A stretch of 64,000 nt of DNA from Astropecten irregularis (taxonomy: Eukaryota > Echinodermata > Asteroidea > Paxillosida > Astropectinidae). The number at the start of each line of letters is the position of its first letter. Position 1 is the stretch's first letter. Where the stretch lies: contig OZ020263.1 of NCBI GenBank assembly GCA_963971285.1, forward strand, positions 5,580,001 through 5,644,000. The letters are read 5' to 3'. A model generated the notes under the pieces. The model was not told the DNA's origin. It was given only the letters and a program-made list of their open reading frames with translations, and searched no databases. A program made the translations under genes and the position numbers. Positions 1 to 11,561 of the stretch are shown here, one piece after another.

Positions 1-702
1 TAGACCTACACCCTTTTTCAGTTTTTGTAACAACCAAATTAACAAGGTAAGGTGTTCCCTGATAATGGGTCAAACGATTTTTCTCAAAGAGTGTGTGAGA
101 AACGGATCAAACCGTGAGTGGCAAAATCAAGCAATTTTCAAGTTTTCAGGCATTGCAGTTGGTATACATAGCTCCAACGAGACCCATGCAGTTGCATTTG
201 CTCAACCTTTTCCGCAGTGCTGATCCTATAGTTTGTATGAAATGTCACAGGGCACATTATAAGTAATATAACTATAATACACTCCCAGTTTATCAACGGT
301 TTGAGTAATGGGATGTTTTCTACAAAATTGTAATTGAACTTGAAAGGCTTAATATAGAGTGAGACATATGGCAGAAAGGGGAATGGATAAGCTAAGAGAT
401 GATAAATCTATATCCATTCTCAACTTAAGACAAACTCAAAGTATAACTGTCCTTTTTTGCTTAATTGGTGATGTCGAAATATAATCACTATAAATACCAC
501 TACGACTGCAACCGCCGCCTATATATGCTCGTAAAACCTACGTAGTTTTTTTTCATTATACGGTTGCAAGCTCGGATCAATCCCAGAAAATCCTGCCAGC
601 AGCAAACCAATTATCGCCAGAATGTACAGTCATTACGCATGCTTATTAAGTACATGCATAAGCGCACGGATATTTTATACATCTCAAGAGCAGCCAATTG
701 GC
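1..702. other. Intergenic, no gene recognised
   Basis: I see no long coding frame, RNA gene or clear repeat boundary here. Short reading frames look random. Confidence 0.5.
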
Positions 703-1060
703 TTAAAGGTAATATCATACATTGGTTTTGGTCAAAGAAATACAGATTCATGGGCATAAATATCAAGGACCATACAGAAATAGTCATCTGTGAAAATTTC
801 TCTCCTATACGCTGCCCACTTTTTGAGAAACAGTGAAAAACGGCCACAGTATTTCTTAAGTCTTTTCTCTTTTATTTTTGATCTTTTAAAAGATCAAAAA
901 GATTTTCGGTCGTTGTTTTACTCATTTCTGGATAAATACACCATTTCAGGCGGAAAAATTTTAACGGTATGTTTCTACCACCACCATCTTTATACACTGT
1001 AAGTTATACATAAATCTGTGAACATTTCTGTTTTGGTGTCTTACCAAAGTGTACCTTTAA
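703..1060 (+). mobile_element. TTAA-flanked MITE, family 1 (copy a)
   Basis: Both ends carry the inverted repeat TTAAAGGTARTATCATACTT (degenerate here) with TTAA at each tip. The interior holds the shared family words: an early stretch like CAGATTCATGGGCA, an internal palindrome around GATCTTTTAAAAGATC, and a late stretch like GGATAAATACACCATTTCAG. The size of about 360 bp with no transposase fits a non-autonomous element. TTAA tips suggest mobilisation by a piggyBac- or Kolobok-type transposase, which is inference. Confidence 0.75.
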
Positions 1061-1550
1061 GAAGAGCTATAGCAGGTTTGGTCGGGTGAAAACAAGTGAC
1101 GAAAAGACTGGAGCCACGCGTGACGTGAACACTAACGCTCCAAAGGCAGTAATGCCCAAAAGTCATCTTTGAGCTCATTAATGTTTTGATAATGCCCTCA
1201 CAACCTCGTCAAAAAAGCAATTCTTGAGCCTTCCTTATGGGGTTCTTGTAAATAGATAGATAGATAGAATCGTAGCATCATTTTGGTCGTCAACTGTAAG
1301 CCTTTGGGTTGTAAATTAATGTGGCCCAAACTTAGGTCTTGTTTGCCCAAAGATGGAGGGTGCTTTTCATACCCTTTGAAAAAATGTAAAGAACTGAAAA
1401 TTCCACCTTTCTAATGGATTGTTAGCGTCAGGAAGTTGTGATGAGCATCATGATTTTCTGGTGATGAATAACATTAAATTCTGTCGGTTGAATAATGGTT
1501 ATTGTACAGAATTGTAGTATAACATCATAATTTTAACATAATTCTTATAG
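1061..1550. other. Intergenic with a short TAGA microsatellite
   Basis: A (TAGA)n run sits near 1252-1268. No gene is recognised. Confidence 0.5.
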
Positions 1551-2030
1551 GAGGTCGCCGGTTCGAATCCCGATCCAGTCAATTTTTCTTTATTCACTTT
1601 TCAATGACTTTAAATTCATTGAAAAGTGACGAAGAAAAATTGACTGGAGCGGGATTCGAACCGGCGACCTCCTGAATACCGTACAGGCGCTCTACCAACT
1701 GAGCCATCCAGCCCTATGTTGGTGGTGAGCCCAATAGTCAACTATCTTTGTTCGTTTGGCAGTCAGAAGCCATGAAACCACGCACACACCGCCACACCCC
1801 AGGGATCGTTTCAATGATACACGCAACAATGCTGCAACCTGGGAACGGCACATGGGGGATCACTCAAAGAGGATACGGCTTTTTAATAAATATATTCATG
1901 ACATAACCACAAGGGAAACTGACTGAGTTGTTTTAAGTCATTGAAAAGTGAACAAAGAAAAATTGACTGGAGCGGGATTCGAACCGGCGACTTTAAATTC
2001 AGTTAGTTTCCCCTGTGTGATTGTTATTTG
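1551..2030 (-). repeat. tRNA-core repeat, with head-to-head inverted part
   Basis: The segment 1551-1675 is a near palindrome of two opposed tRNA 3' halves joined through their AT-rich tails. A full minus-strand tRNA-like core follows at 1641-1713, then about 190 bp of the shared upstream body (containing GGTTTCATGGCTTCTGACTG on its sense strand). A second partial unit begins near 1905. The same unit occurs around 22.2, 24.4-24.9, 42.1, 49.6-50.0 and 61.6 kb. Confidence 0.75.
1641..1713 (-). tRNA. tRNA-like core of a dispersed repeat (probably not a functional tRNA)
   Basis: Exactly 73 nt fold as a cloverleaf. The acceptor stem GGCTGGA pairs with TCCAGTC, the D stem GCTC pairs with GAGC, and the T loop TTCGAAT is present. 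Internal Pol III boxes are present: A box like TGGCTCAGTTGG and B box GGTTCGAATCC. The formal anticodon is GGT (Thr), but position 33 is C rather than U, and the anticodon and T stems each have one mismatch. The tRNA is embedded in a repeat, so a tRNA-derived element is the better call. Confidence 0.35.
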
Positions 2031-2104
2031 ATGATTATAATTTGTACAAACTAAGCATGCGATTTAGAATCGGAATTTGTAGAGGTCATTAAAACGTTAT
2101 ACGG

Positions 2105-2457
2105 TACATGTACTTTGGTTTTTGTCACAGAAACACAGATTCTTGGGCAAAAATATCAAGGTAGACACAATAACAGTAACAGGCTGTGAAAATTTGAGTC
2201 CCGTACGGTGCCCACCTTTTGAGAAAACAGTGACAAACGCCCACAGTATTTTTTTAAAGTCTTTTCTCTTTTATTTAAAAAATAATTTTGGTCACTGGAT
2301 TTACACTTTTCTGGACAAAATTGATACAGCATTTCAGGCAGACAAATTTGAACGGTATGATTCTATCATCACCATCTTTATACCCAGAAAGCTATAGGGA
2401 AATCTATATATGAAAATGTCTGTTTCGGTATGCTGCCAAACTGTATACTACCTTTAA
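2105..2457 (+). mobile_element. TTAA MITE, family 1 (copy b, degraded left end)
   Basis: It shares the family 1 interior (CAGATTCTTGGGCAAAAATA, then the GCCCACCTTTTGAGAAAA word, then CATTTCAGGCAGA) and ends in the right-hand inverted repeat ATACTACCTTTAA. The left tip is eroded. Confidence 0.65.
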
Positions 2458-3287
2458 CCCGCATGAATCTTTCACATTGTAAACATTTCGGAACTGACAG
2501 CGTCGAATACAGCTTGTAACAATATTTATAGGCCTAGATAATAAATTTTGAGGAATTGATCTTCGTCTGGAACAAGTCAGAAAAATAAATCTCATGAATG
2601 TACATGTATACTTTTAATAAAGTATAAATTTTTTTTAAATGCAAATCGGCCTACAAAAGGCCTCAGAAGACCACTCAAGATGCAGGGCGAAATAGAAAAA
2701 GCAATAGAATAGAAAACCGAGCATAATCAATTTAAGAGCAAGAGAGATGTGCGTTATGAACGTTACGCATTAATTTTGACATTTTGGGCATGACTTCATG
2801 CTATAGAGTACGTGGAAAATCACATTGACAAAACACCCTATAGACCAAATGACATAATTCCAGTCGGATGCATAATATTATTGTATCTATAGCGATATTA
2901 ATAATTGTAGTGATAAACCAAACACAATTACAATGTTGACTTATCCATTTCACTTTCAGGCCTGGTGTTCTATAAATAGAAGCGTCCTGAGTATACATCC
3001 AGCATTTATAGGAAAGGCTTGATCGATATACGGTAACCAATTTCGCCGGGCTGCTTGCTTTTCGGGCGGTGTTCGGTAACGGCGCGCCAAGCGAGGGATG
3101 AATTAAATTATGCGCTTTGAATTCAATCTTCCTCATGAATTATTCATTGTGCGTGACCTTCATTCAAGGGCAGCTTGGGTGTGAATTTTGCACAGCTATT
3201 GGCAGGCGGTATGATTTTTCCCACCGACAAGAACGTGGGGAAGAGAAATGCTTCGTTACGTCTGATTCTATGACAAAAAATATTGCT
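2458..3287. other. Intergenic, no gene recognised
   Basis: Only short random frames are present. There are no repeats that I could match elsewhere in the window. Confidence 0.45.
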
Positions 3288-3642
3288 TTAAAGGTACAGT
3301 ACATGTTGGATTGGTAACAAACCAAAACAAAACTTTTCACAGATGTACCTTTTACTTAACTTTCACGGTATAAAGATGTACATGATAGAAACCCCTGCTA
3401 AATATTTCTACCTGGAATGCTACATTTCGGTTTAGAAACGTGTAAAACAAACAATTTAGGTCTTGGCAAGATCAAAAACATTCTTTATGTTTTATAAGAA
3501 AAAACAAGTGTTGTTTCTCGATCGGGACTCAGATGTCCGATTGAGCTGAAATTTCCACAGGCTTATTATTTCATGTACATGCTGAATTAGAATGGGTGCT
3601 GTTTTGTGAGCATTACCAATCATGTATATCGTATACCTTTAA
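3288..3642. mobile_element. TTAA MITE, family 2
   Basis: It starts TTAAAGGTACAGTACATG and ends with a copy of the same sequence reversed (CATGTATATCGTATACCTTTAA). The inside carries the family 2 words CACAGATGTACC and TGATCTTGGCAAGATC-like text, then TCAGATGTCCGATTGAGCT. Other copies lie at 11562-11945, 17648-18405 and 60264-60592. No coding content. Confidence 0.65.
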
Positions 3643-3660
3643 TTAATTTTTGCTTTCCAG

Positions 3661-3779
3661 TGAGACGCCACGGCACAGCCGATGACGATACACCCAGTGA
3701 GTATGACTGTGAATGTGCTAATAATGCGAATACTGAAGTGGAGCAAAATCTAGGCCATGTAATTGATTGTACATGGCAA
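3661..3779 (+). CDS. Candidate internal exon, unknown protein
   Basis: A strong 3' splice site (AATTTTTGCTTTCCAG) precedes an open stretch reading RRHGTADDDTPSEYDCECAN and ending in ...VIDCTWQ, followed by a GTGAAT donor. The Cys-x-Cys and later Cys hint at an extracellular protein, but I recognise no family. The acceptor lies only about 20 bp after a family 2 MITE. No partner exon with a matching phase was found, so this may be chance. Confidence 0.22.
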
Positions 3780-3910
3780 GTGAATATTAATTGAATTTCG
3801 AAACATTCGTTATACAGCGCGTGCGCGGTTACACATTCATGCAGAACCAACAATCATTCTCTCTTACGTCTCCCACGTCTAACATAACGAGAAATTGATA
3901 AAATTCTTAC

Positions 3911-3971
3911 CGCAGTATGAAACTGGCAGGACACTGGCTACCAACAGCAAGACCATCTGTGCTTTCTCCAT
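3911..3971 (-). CDS. Signal-peptide first exon of a secreted or membrane protein (partial gene)
   Basis: On the minus strand, ATG at 3971 sits in a good Kozak context (ACCATGG) and opens MEKAQMVLLLVASVLPVSYC, a classic signal peptide with a short polar start, a Leu/Val core and small residues before the likely cut. The frame then runs into a consensus donor (GCG|GTAAGAA) in phase 1. A single signal-peptide exon is a common first exon for secreted proteins. The next exon should lie below 3909 on the minus strand. I could not identify it, so it may fall outside the window or be lost. Confidence 0.45.
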
Positions 3972-4498
3972 GGTCGGTGTCACCTTGCATTCATATCCAC
4001 CTGCCGATATCAAATCAATTATGCTAATTAGCTCCAGGTTGAAGGGGAGGGTATATGAGATTAATATAAAAATGGTATACAATCAGCATGTATCACACAT
4101 TTGTATTGATTTTGTTAATCAAGGCTTCGTTGTCCTCTGGTAATTTTGGCATATATTTCTGTTTTTAGCTTTCAATGATCGTTCGTCGCCACCAAGGGCT
4201 TAATATGCAAATAGCAACTTCATGTTGAGTGGACCTAGCCTGCTCGGAGCAATTCAGTTTTTGCACCGAGGTCAGTGCATGGCACGCTCGACCATACTGC
4301 GTCTACTGGACGGGTGTATCCAGTATCTTTCTAAAACAAAATCAATCCTACGAATTGAGAAAACGGGAGCCAAATGACATGAAGCTGTGAAGCAAACAGA
4401 AGAGCAAGCAATAAAAACAAACCTCAATCATAGTTATAGGCCCTATTGTCGCTCTTGTGGGGGCTTGATATTTGGTGGTGGAGTAAGTCATAATTATA

Positions 4499-4741
4499 GG
4501 GGACAATTTCATAGAGCTTCTTTAGCACAAAATTTGCTTAAGCATGAAAAGTCTTCCTTTATCAAACAGGATCGCCTAGAAAATTTTCATGTGATGTTAA
4601 CTGCTTTGGACTTGTATTCAGCCATTGTTTGCTGAGCATAACATCCACAAGCAGTTTTGGCTGGCATACCGGTTTTATTTACCAAGGTTTTTGGCACTTA
4701 AGCACATTTTGGTGCTTAAGCAGCTTTATGAAATTGACCCC
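4499..4741. mobile_element. Short inverted-repeat element (MITE)
   Basis: Ends GGGGACAATTTCATAGAGC and GCTTTATGAAATTGACCCC are inverted copies of each other. Inner words around GCTTAAGC are also inverted (near 4538 and 4698-4724). About 243 bp, non-coding. Confidence 0.6.
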
Positions 4742-5592
4742 TGAAAGACAAACCCCATGGATGTAGGTTTAATGAAGTATCTTTACATATTCAATTACGG
4801 TAATTGGTATTATTCTGTTCTTATTATTCTGTTCGTCGTGCCGAACTAAATACTTTAGTTTATTTTGCTTGCAACAACTGATGGATTTTGAATTTCTGTC
4901 GTTTAAAATGTTAAAACAATTGGAAACAATAGGTCTTAACCTGGAAGATTTCGTTGGAGACGGTTTCCGTATAAGGTACTTTTCTACGCATTGGCCTCTC
5001 GTGTCTCGTGCACTCCGATCCCGCCCACGGCCGGCCGTCTCGGCAAACGACGCCGACATTTTTCACCGAAGCACCCAGTCCTGCCCTTTGATTATCAAAT
5101 TACTCTGCCCTCCTACAAATCGCATTTTCCGAAGGACATACGTTCGCATGACTGCTGGGATAGAGGGTGAGGGTATTATTGTATAGTAAAGTAATACATG
5201 TAGTACTAACTGCCATACGATTTCCCCAATTTGTTATTGCCTTGTTCATTCAGTTACATGTACTATGAAATAACGATTGGTATAATGTGGAACAATGATG
5301 ACTATAGATTATTTTCTTTTTACTTAGGAAAACAAAGAGCAAGCAATACAACTTTCTTTGAATAGGATAAAGGATATAGGATAAAGCTGTAGATCGTATG
5401 CGATGGAGTCAACGTACTATCTTGTCGTCGAGATGAAGCCATGAAAAGAACACTCTGTCTGTATTGTGTGGAGATCTGTAATACCCATAGAAATACATGT
5501 ATCTCTATGGTAGTACCTTTCTACCTCCATGGTAAATACAATGTCGTATTCGAATCTTTGCAAAATGGGGCGCCTTTCTTGTTTGCCTCTCA
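4742..5592. other. Intergenic, no gene recognised
   Basis: There are overlapping frames of about 100 codons on both strands near 4770-5190. They show no domain, splice context or recognisable motif. Confidence 0.4.
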
Positions 5593-5822
5593 TGGCCTTT
5601 TCGAAACAGAAGATCGGGCTCAGGCTCCGGCACCATCGTGAAACCATTATAAAATGACGGGTATCAAAATAGAGACCTTTTGGCTGCGGTTCGGCAGTAG
5701 ATTCTCTGGTTTGAAAAGGAAAACAGAAGTTCTTCTTCAATGAAAACCTGTAACCTGTCTATATTCAGCATTATTATGGATGACGACGCCGAAGCCTGGG
5801 CCTCCGTAGTTCGAAAGGGCCA
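5593..5822. mobile_element. GGCCTTTTCGAAAC-type MITE, copy 1
   Basis: The tip GGCCTTTTCGAAAC is matched by an inverted GTTCGAAAGGGCC tip, each followed by words like GGCTCAGGCTCCGG. The middle word TTTTGGCTGCGGTTCGGCAG is shared with copies at 7395-7631 and 29325-29583. Non-coding. Confidence 0.6.
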
Positions 5823-5952
5823 ATAGAAAGAGGAAAAGGATACAAATAAAAATTCCATAATATAAAATCAACATCCAACAAAAAACCCTTATTCAAAGTG
5901 TGCATCACTCATGAGTCTTGCTGTGGATAGACCATGGGATCATAACTTCAAG

Positions 5953-6437
5953 TAGTCTGGTTCCCTGCCCAAAGATTCCCTGACGACTCTTATTAAAAAT
6001 CTTAGGTCAGGTATCGGCTACGGTTAAAAATAGAACATGACACAGCTGTCATGTCTGCGCAGGCGCGGAAGCTAGTTTTAGCGTTTACCGAGAATCAATT
6101 TTAGCATTCATTTTTGCACTTTTGTAAGCACATGCAATTTTATCTGGACAGAATAAGAAATCAAAGGGTGGGAAAAAACCATACAACAAACTCCTCAAAA
6201 GTGCATAATAGGAAAAGTGCTCTGTACGTGACCTCGCGTGACCTGTCGGAAATAGCCGAAAGTCAACGTTACTATCCGAAGTTGAACGAAAACGAGTTCG
6301 TAATGTTTCGGATTTTTCCGTAAAAGACCAAAACTTGGTCTTTTTGGTCACGTGACCCTCCAGTACACGTAGCCGATACCGGACCCTATATTTGACAGAC
6401 AATAGTCTGGCGCTTTTTGGGTCCGGGAACCAGACTA
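5953..6437. mobile_element. TAGTCTGGTTCC inverted-repeat element
   Basis: The tip TAGTCTGGTTCC is matched by GGAACCAGACTA at the far end. A second nested inverted pair (GGTATCGGCTACG and CGTAGCCGATACC) lies inside. About 485 bp without a transposase. Confidence 0.65.
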
Positions 6438-7064
6438 AACTTCAAGGGATAGACTATTACACGTGACGTCATTGGTATAGGGCGCCCTCTGCTGAAGGTC
6501 AAAACAAGGAATGACATATCCACACAAATCCACTTAAAGAACTTCATGATAGGGCCTTTACGAAACGAGGCTTGAGGCTAGGCTTCAACGAAACTGAAAC
6601 TCCAAAAGGAAATGTCACTTGAATGCCGGAAATATTCAAGTCTATCTTCCACCATACCGCTGACTAAAAAATAAACTGATGCCAAAATAGTCCATGGCTG
6701 ATCTTGCTATAATTATGAAAATTATAATTTCCCTGTGATGGCTGCAAGCAATGAATTATATTCAAGCCTGTATATCCAAACCCATGCACCCACATACATA
6801 ATACATTTATAATTCAGACTTCACAGCGGTCAGATTCGGTTTGATAATAATAATAATATACAGTATTCACGTCGGCCCATAGCTCGATCGGTTTAGAGAT
6901 GAAGAGCACGTTCTATATCCCGTACTACCCGACAGTGACCTAATGTCCTAATCGAATTAGCGACACATATTAAATCAGGGTATAAGTTTTCTTCTTCTCT
7001 TGACGGCAATGCATGGAGAGGCAAGAGACTTCGTGCTTTGAGGATCATACGGAACGATTGCACC
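6438..7064. other. Intergenic, no gene recognised
   Basis: No supported gene or complete repeat is visible. Confidence 0.45.
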
Positions 7065-7293
7065 GGCGCACCCAGGATTTTGTCTTGGGGGGGGGGGGGG
7101 GGGGGGGGGCTCAAAGAAAAATTTTCTCCCACAAAACATTTTGTGACTCCCCCCCCTTCCTCCTCTCCCTTTCCCTCTCCCCCCCCTTTTTTTCGTTTTT
7201 TTTTCTTCTTTTTTTTCGTTTTTTTTTTTCCGAGGGACCCTCTTGGGGGGGGGGGGGGGCTCAAGCCCCCCGAGCCCCCCCCCTGGGTGCGCC
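7065..7293. mobile_element. Poly-G/poly-C inverted-repeat element (GGCGCACCCAGG tips)
   Basis: The tip GGCGCACCCAGG is matched by CCTGGGTGCGCC. The inside holds homopolymer runs of more than 15 G and long C and T runs. Reading frames through it give only proline, glycine and lysine runs. Confidence 0.6.
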
Positions 7294-7394
7294 ACTGAAC
7301 GGTTGCGAAAGCTCGAGGTTGCAGCCTGCGAGGTTTAGGCATATCGGCGGGGAAACGAGTTCACGGGGAGAAGGTTGTTGCCATGGTGTATCCT

Positions 7395-7631
7395 GGGGTC
7401 TTTGTCAAAGCTCGACTCCGGCTCAGGCTTCGTCTCTGTCATTCATATGCTGAAAATATAGGTTGTGGTTTTTCAATGAAGCTGAAGCTCAGTTTCTTTT
7501 TCAAATCAGAGAATCTACTTCCGAACCGCAGCAAAAAACTTGTAAATGATACCCGCTATTTTATAATAGATTCACGAAATGGAGTAGGAACCGATAACCG
7601 GAGCCTGAGCCGAGGTTTGGAAAAGGGCCTC
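7395..7631. mobile_element. GGCCTTTTCGAAAC-type MITE, copy 2
   Basis: It matches the copies at 5593 and 29325, in the opposite orientation. It shares the words CATATGCTGAAAATATAGG and GGAGCCTGAGCC. Tips are degraded. Confidence 0.55.
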
Positions 7632-7893
7632 AGTGTTGGCTGGTACATTTTGAATTGAGTGAATTTTAGGCTGAGAGGCAAAACAAAATGGCATGACAAC
7701 CATAACTTGTGAATGTTATGTGAATAGGCTTCTGTTATCCTAATTGCAATGTGAATAGGCTTCTGTTAACCTAATTCTGTGCGCTTTCTTTTCCTTTTTC
7801 TTTATTTTTTAGCCCTCACCTCGAGTGGCCTTTGTGCCTTGCGACAATATGTAAACATGGCCTTAGGAATAAGATATCGAAAAAGGAATCATG

Positions 7894-8255
7894 TTAAAGA
7901 TAATATCATACTTTGGTTTTAGTCAAAGAAATGCAGATTCATGGGCAAAAATATAAAGAAAGATACAGTATAACAGTCATCTGCGAAATTCCCAGTCACA
8001 TGCGGTGCTCACTTTTTGAGAAAACGGCAAAAAACGCCCACGGTATTTTAAAAATCTTTTCACCGTTATTTTGTGATCTTCCGAAGATTAAAATAAATTG
8101 TTTTTGGTCATTGGTAATCGGCTGGATAAAAACAGCATTTCAGACAGAAAGCTTTTAACAGCATGTTTACCATCAACATTATTTTATGCCCTGTAAGTTA
8201 AAGGTAAATCTGTGGAGATTTCGGTTTCGGTATGCCACAAAAGTATGATAGGATA
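7894..8255 (+). mobile_element. TTAA MITE, family 1 (copy c)
   Basis: Left tip TTAAAGATAATATCATACTT, the shared interior, and a degraded right tip (AAAGTATGATAGGA). Confidence 0.65.
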
Positions 8256-8804
8256 TACCATAAACCCAGGCAGAAACGGGTTTCCAGAGCTGCGGCTACG
8301 TCTAGTGACAGATTACTTCTAATGTATCTGCAATGGGCGATACCTAGACATATAGCCACAAACAACCAGTTCAGATGCAGCCATATTAAATTTAAAATAT
8401 GCAGACATTTGAAAAAAATAAAGATAATTGGTATATAGTCAGGTGCTCAAAAGAAGGCGAACATTACAAACTCGCATCTATTATGACGATGTGAAACTTG
8501 ATCCGGCAATAAGATAACTGTCCAAAGGAAACGTCCTCACACCCACATATCAGTCTCAACTTCGTTCCTTTATAATATGGATGCGATCCCTAGGCAATGT
8601 GCCGACAGCGGCACAATCCTTGATTTCGTTTTTGAGAGAAAAAAAAACCGGTTTGCTTTTTTCATTGAAATAGATGGATCGAATTCAGCCATGATGTGGC
8701 TTGAGGCGACGGTCCGCATGTTGACCTTTTCGATGCAACTGCTGGAGATTTTTTATGCTGATGCTCAGTGACAGCTTTACACACACAACATCTAAACTCG
8801 TTGC

Positions 8805-8956
8805 TAGTAATTTACTCTTTTCTGGATAAATACAGCATTTCAGGCAGAATATTTTTAACGGTATGTTTCTACCGTCACCATCGTTATACCCTGTAAGTTA
8901 TAGGTAAATCTGTGAAGATTTCTGTTTCGGTATGCTACCAAAGTAATACTCTACTT
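8805..8956 (+). mobile_element. TTAA MITE, family 1, 3' fragment (copy d)
   Basis: It holds the last third of family 1 (GGATAAATACAGCATTTCAG through GGTATGCTACCAAAGTA) and abuts the next full copy. Confidence 0.6.
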
Positions 8957-9306
8957 TTAAAGGTAATATCATACTTTGGTTTTTGTCAAAGAAATACAGA
9001 TTCATGAGCAAAAATGTAAAGACAGATACAGTAACGTCATCTGTGAAAATTTCAGTCCTATGCGGTGCCCACGTTTTGAGAAAACGGTGAAAAACAGCCA
9101 GTCTTTTATTTTTGATCTTTAAAAAGATCAAACAGATTTTCGGTCGTTGTTTTACTAATTTTAGTCTGGATAAATACACCATTTCAGGCGGAAAAATTTG
9201 AACGGTATGTTTCTTCCAGCACCATCTTCTTACCCTGTAAGTTATACGTAAATCTGTGAACATTTCTGTTTTGGTTTCTTATCAAAGTATGATACTATAA
9301 CTTTAA
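8957..9306 (+). mobile_element. TTAA MITE, family 1 (copy e, complete)
   Basis: Starts TTAAAGGTAATATCATACTT and ends AAAGTATGATACTATAACTTTAA. The internal GATCTTTAAAAAGATC palindrome is present. It is arranged in tandem with the fragment just upstream. Confidence 0.7.
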
Positions 9307-11187
9307 CATGAATGCAATAGTTAGTGGCGTGCATGCATTTTGAGTTGGCCTATACACCATGACGACTGTTAACGTAAATGGGTATGTGTGTTCAGCACTT
9401 AAACGCATTGACAAACCGATTAAGCAATTAGATGTAATTATTTACTCAGCAATTAGTGTCATCTTCAAGTCTTAACAGAAATTTGACGCGACATAATGTT
9501 TCAAACATGTTCACAATCATACTTTTAGAGTGACAAAATTGTGTTTCTAAACACAGTATACTACTTATAATAATTTTCTTTGTGAAATGTGTACATGCAT
9601 AACACGTGCCTCGATCATTCAGAACAATATTTGTTTTGTCATGTACGTCGACAGCTTTGAATATTATTAAGCCTATGACGTAAATATTCCTAAGTAAATT
9701 ATGTCAAATTTCCAAGAGGTTATTGTAAGCAAATAATATACTTGAATAGTTGAAAGAACAGTTGGCCACGCATGAAATTACGGTATTGTGTACCACTGAG
9801 CAATTTGGCTGTGTCCAGTTTACAGTGGTGGTGTATAGGGCAGCGCAGAAACGGTGCAATGTTAAATCAATGAAAATGTCAGTGCGCGCATATAGGTCTA
9901 TATACATGCGAACGTCTGAGTGCTGTATCTCGCAGTGCACATTACCAATAACAGCCCGAGGCATCCAATGCATATTAATAAACAAACAGTCCTGCCTAAT
10001 GTATTTACGATACATATCGAAGGAAAAAATTACCAGCGAGTCATGATTATGAATGTGAGCGAAATAGATGAGTAGACAAAATAAGATTGTTTTGCGATAC
10101 AGTAACGATTATGCACCATGGAAATGAATGAGTGATGATTTTAGCATATAACAATGTACGAACATGACTAATGGACATTATTTACACTTAAACTGATGCC
10201 TTTATGTCACTCACAGAAAACATAAGACGGTACATCTACGAGTCTCACCTGTCAAAATCTGCCAGCGATAGTACGGGCTCGTGTTCTTTAACGACGGGGG
10301 AAGATAGAAAGATGTTGACGGCACGCCGTGACGGTCAGATGGCTAACGAGCTAGAAGCTCAGCGTAGTCTCAGCAAAACCTATACCCGTAGTATATCCTC
10401 AACAATCCTTGCCTCCATGTCGTGCATCCATCATCCGTCGGTGCTACTGCTTTGCAATAGAATAATAACGTACTAATACACAGTACGGATGGGCCGTGTG
10501 GATCACCGTACAGCTCCCAGTCTCAATCCTACTCTCTCTTGCTCCCTGCCTCCCCGCATCTCATTATCCATCCCCGGCTATGCAGCAAGCTCACACCTGG
10601 CTATTTTTAGCTCGGGCTGAAAAGGTCACGTGTTGGCAGCTGCATGCCGTGCCGTGCATGCAGCCCTCTCGTCATTTTATTGGCGTGTGTTTGTATTATT
10701 TTCTCTCAATCTTTCTCTCGTCTCTCAATCTATAATATCCACCGTTGGTGTCAGTGCTCATTGCGATTGTGTAGGCCTACAGTGGACTGTGTTATAGTGA
10801 ACACAAACGATCGATTTCCCAGTCTGTCTCTCCCTCTTTCCTTTTAGTATCCGGGGAGGAAAGGAAAAGTGTGACAGAACTGCCTCTCCGATTACTAGGT
10901 ACGGCTGTCAGCACGGACAGATAATGGAAAATGCTAATTTACATGACACCAAAATGTGTTATTTCTCTCTCTCGAATTGTTTGAGTGTTCGTATAATACC
11001 AATACAGTATACGATGGTGGATGAAATACACAGACTCACTGATTGTCAACGTGTTACACTTTGTGAACTTGGGAGATAAGGCACTGCATTAAAATGACGA
11101 TAGTGAAGATGCAATAATTGTTTAGATTTCTTTTAACGAAAGTATTCCACTCACATCGTCGGCGTTGGTCGTATAAATTATAGGGAT
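9307..11187. other. Largely unique intergenic DNA, possible regulatory or 5' gene region
   Basis: No copies of the window's repeats are visible here, unlike the flanks. The part 10500-10850 is CT-rich with a CACGTG E-box (near 10627). Isolated splice-like sites occur (a minus-strand CAG|GTGAGA donor at about 10250; a plus-strand CTTTTAG acceptor at about 10847), but no coding exon can be supported. Confidence 0.35.
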
Positions 11188-11556
11188 TTAAAGGTAGTAT
11201 CATATTTTGGTAAGAAACCAAAACAGGAATGTTCACAGATTTACCTATAACTTTTAGGGTATGATGGTGATGCTGGTAGAAACCTACCGTTAAAATATTT
11301 CCGCCGGAAATGGTTTATTTATCCAGAAATTAGTAAAACAACGACCGAAAATCTTTTTGATCTTTTAAAAGATCAAAAATAGAAGAGAAAAGACTTAAGA
11401 AATACTCACGGTGGCCGTTTTTCACGATTTTCTCAAAATGTGGGCACCGTATGGGACTGAAATGTTCACAGATGACTGTGACTGTATCTTCCTTGATATT
11501 TTTGCCAATGAATATGTACTTCTTTGACAAAAATCAAAGTATGATACTACCTTTAA
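11188..11556 (-). mobile_element. TTAA MITE, family 1 (copy f, complete)
   Basis: Perfect-looking tips TTAAAGGTAGTATCAT and ATGATACTACCTTTAA, reverse orientation relative to the copies upstream. Confidence 0.75.
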
Positions 11557-11561
11557 GGGAA

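Noticed and set aside
3620-3853. Minus-strand frame of 77 codons that could follow the signal-peptide exon in phase
   Set aside because: The product lacks features of a mature secreted domain. The plus strand has the better splice site in the same place. Joining it would be speculation.
4769-5186. Opposed frames of 96 and 105 codons
   Set aside because: Mirror frames over the same GC-rich stretch. No conserved motif supports either strand.
6893-7453. Overlapping frames of up to 149 codons on both strands, rich in Pro, Gly and Lys
   Set aside because: They are translations of poly-G/poly-C and poly-T runs inside an inverted-repeat element, with no domain.
10204-10476. 90-codon frame and minus-strand splice-donor-like site
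   Set aside because: Neither strand gives an exon with a start or matching acceptor, and the minus-strand frame is closed by a stop a short way upstream.
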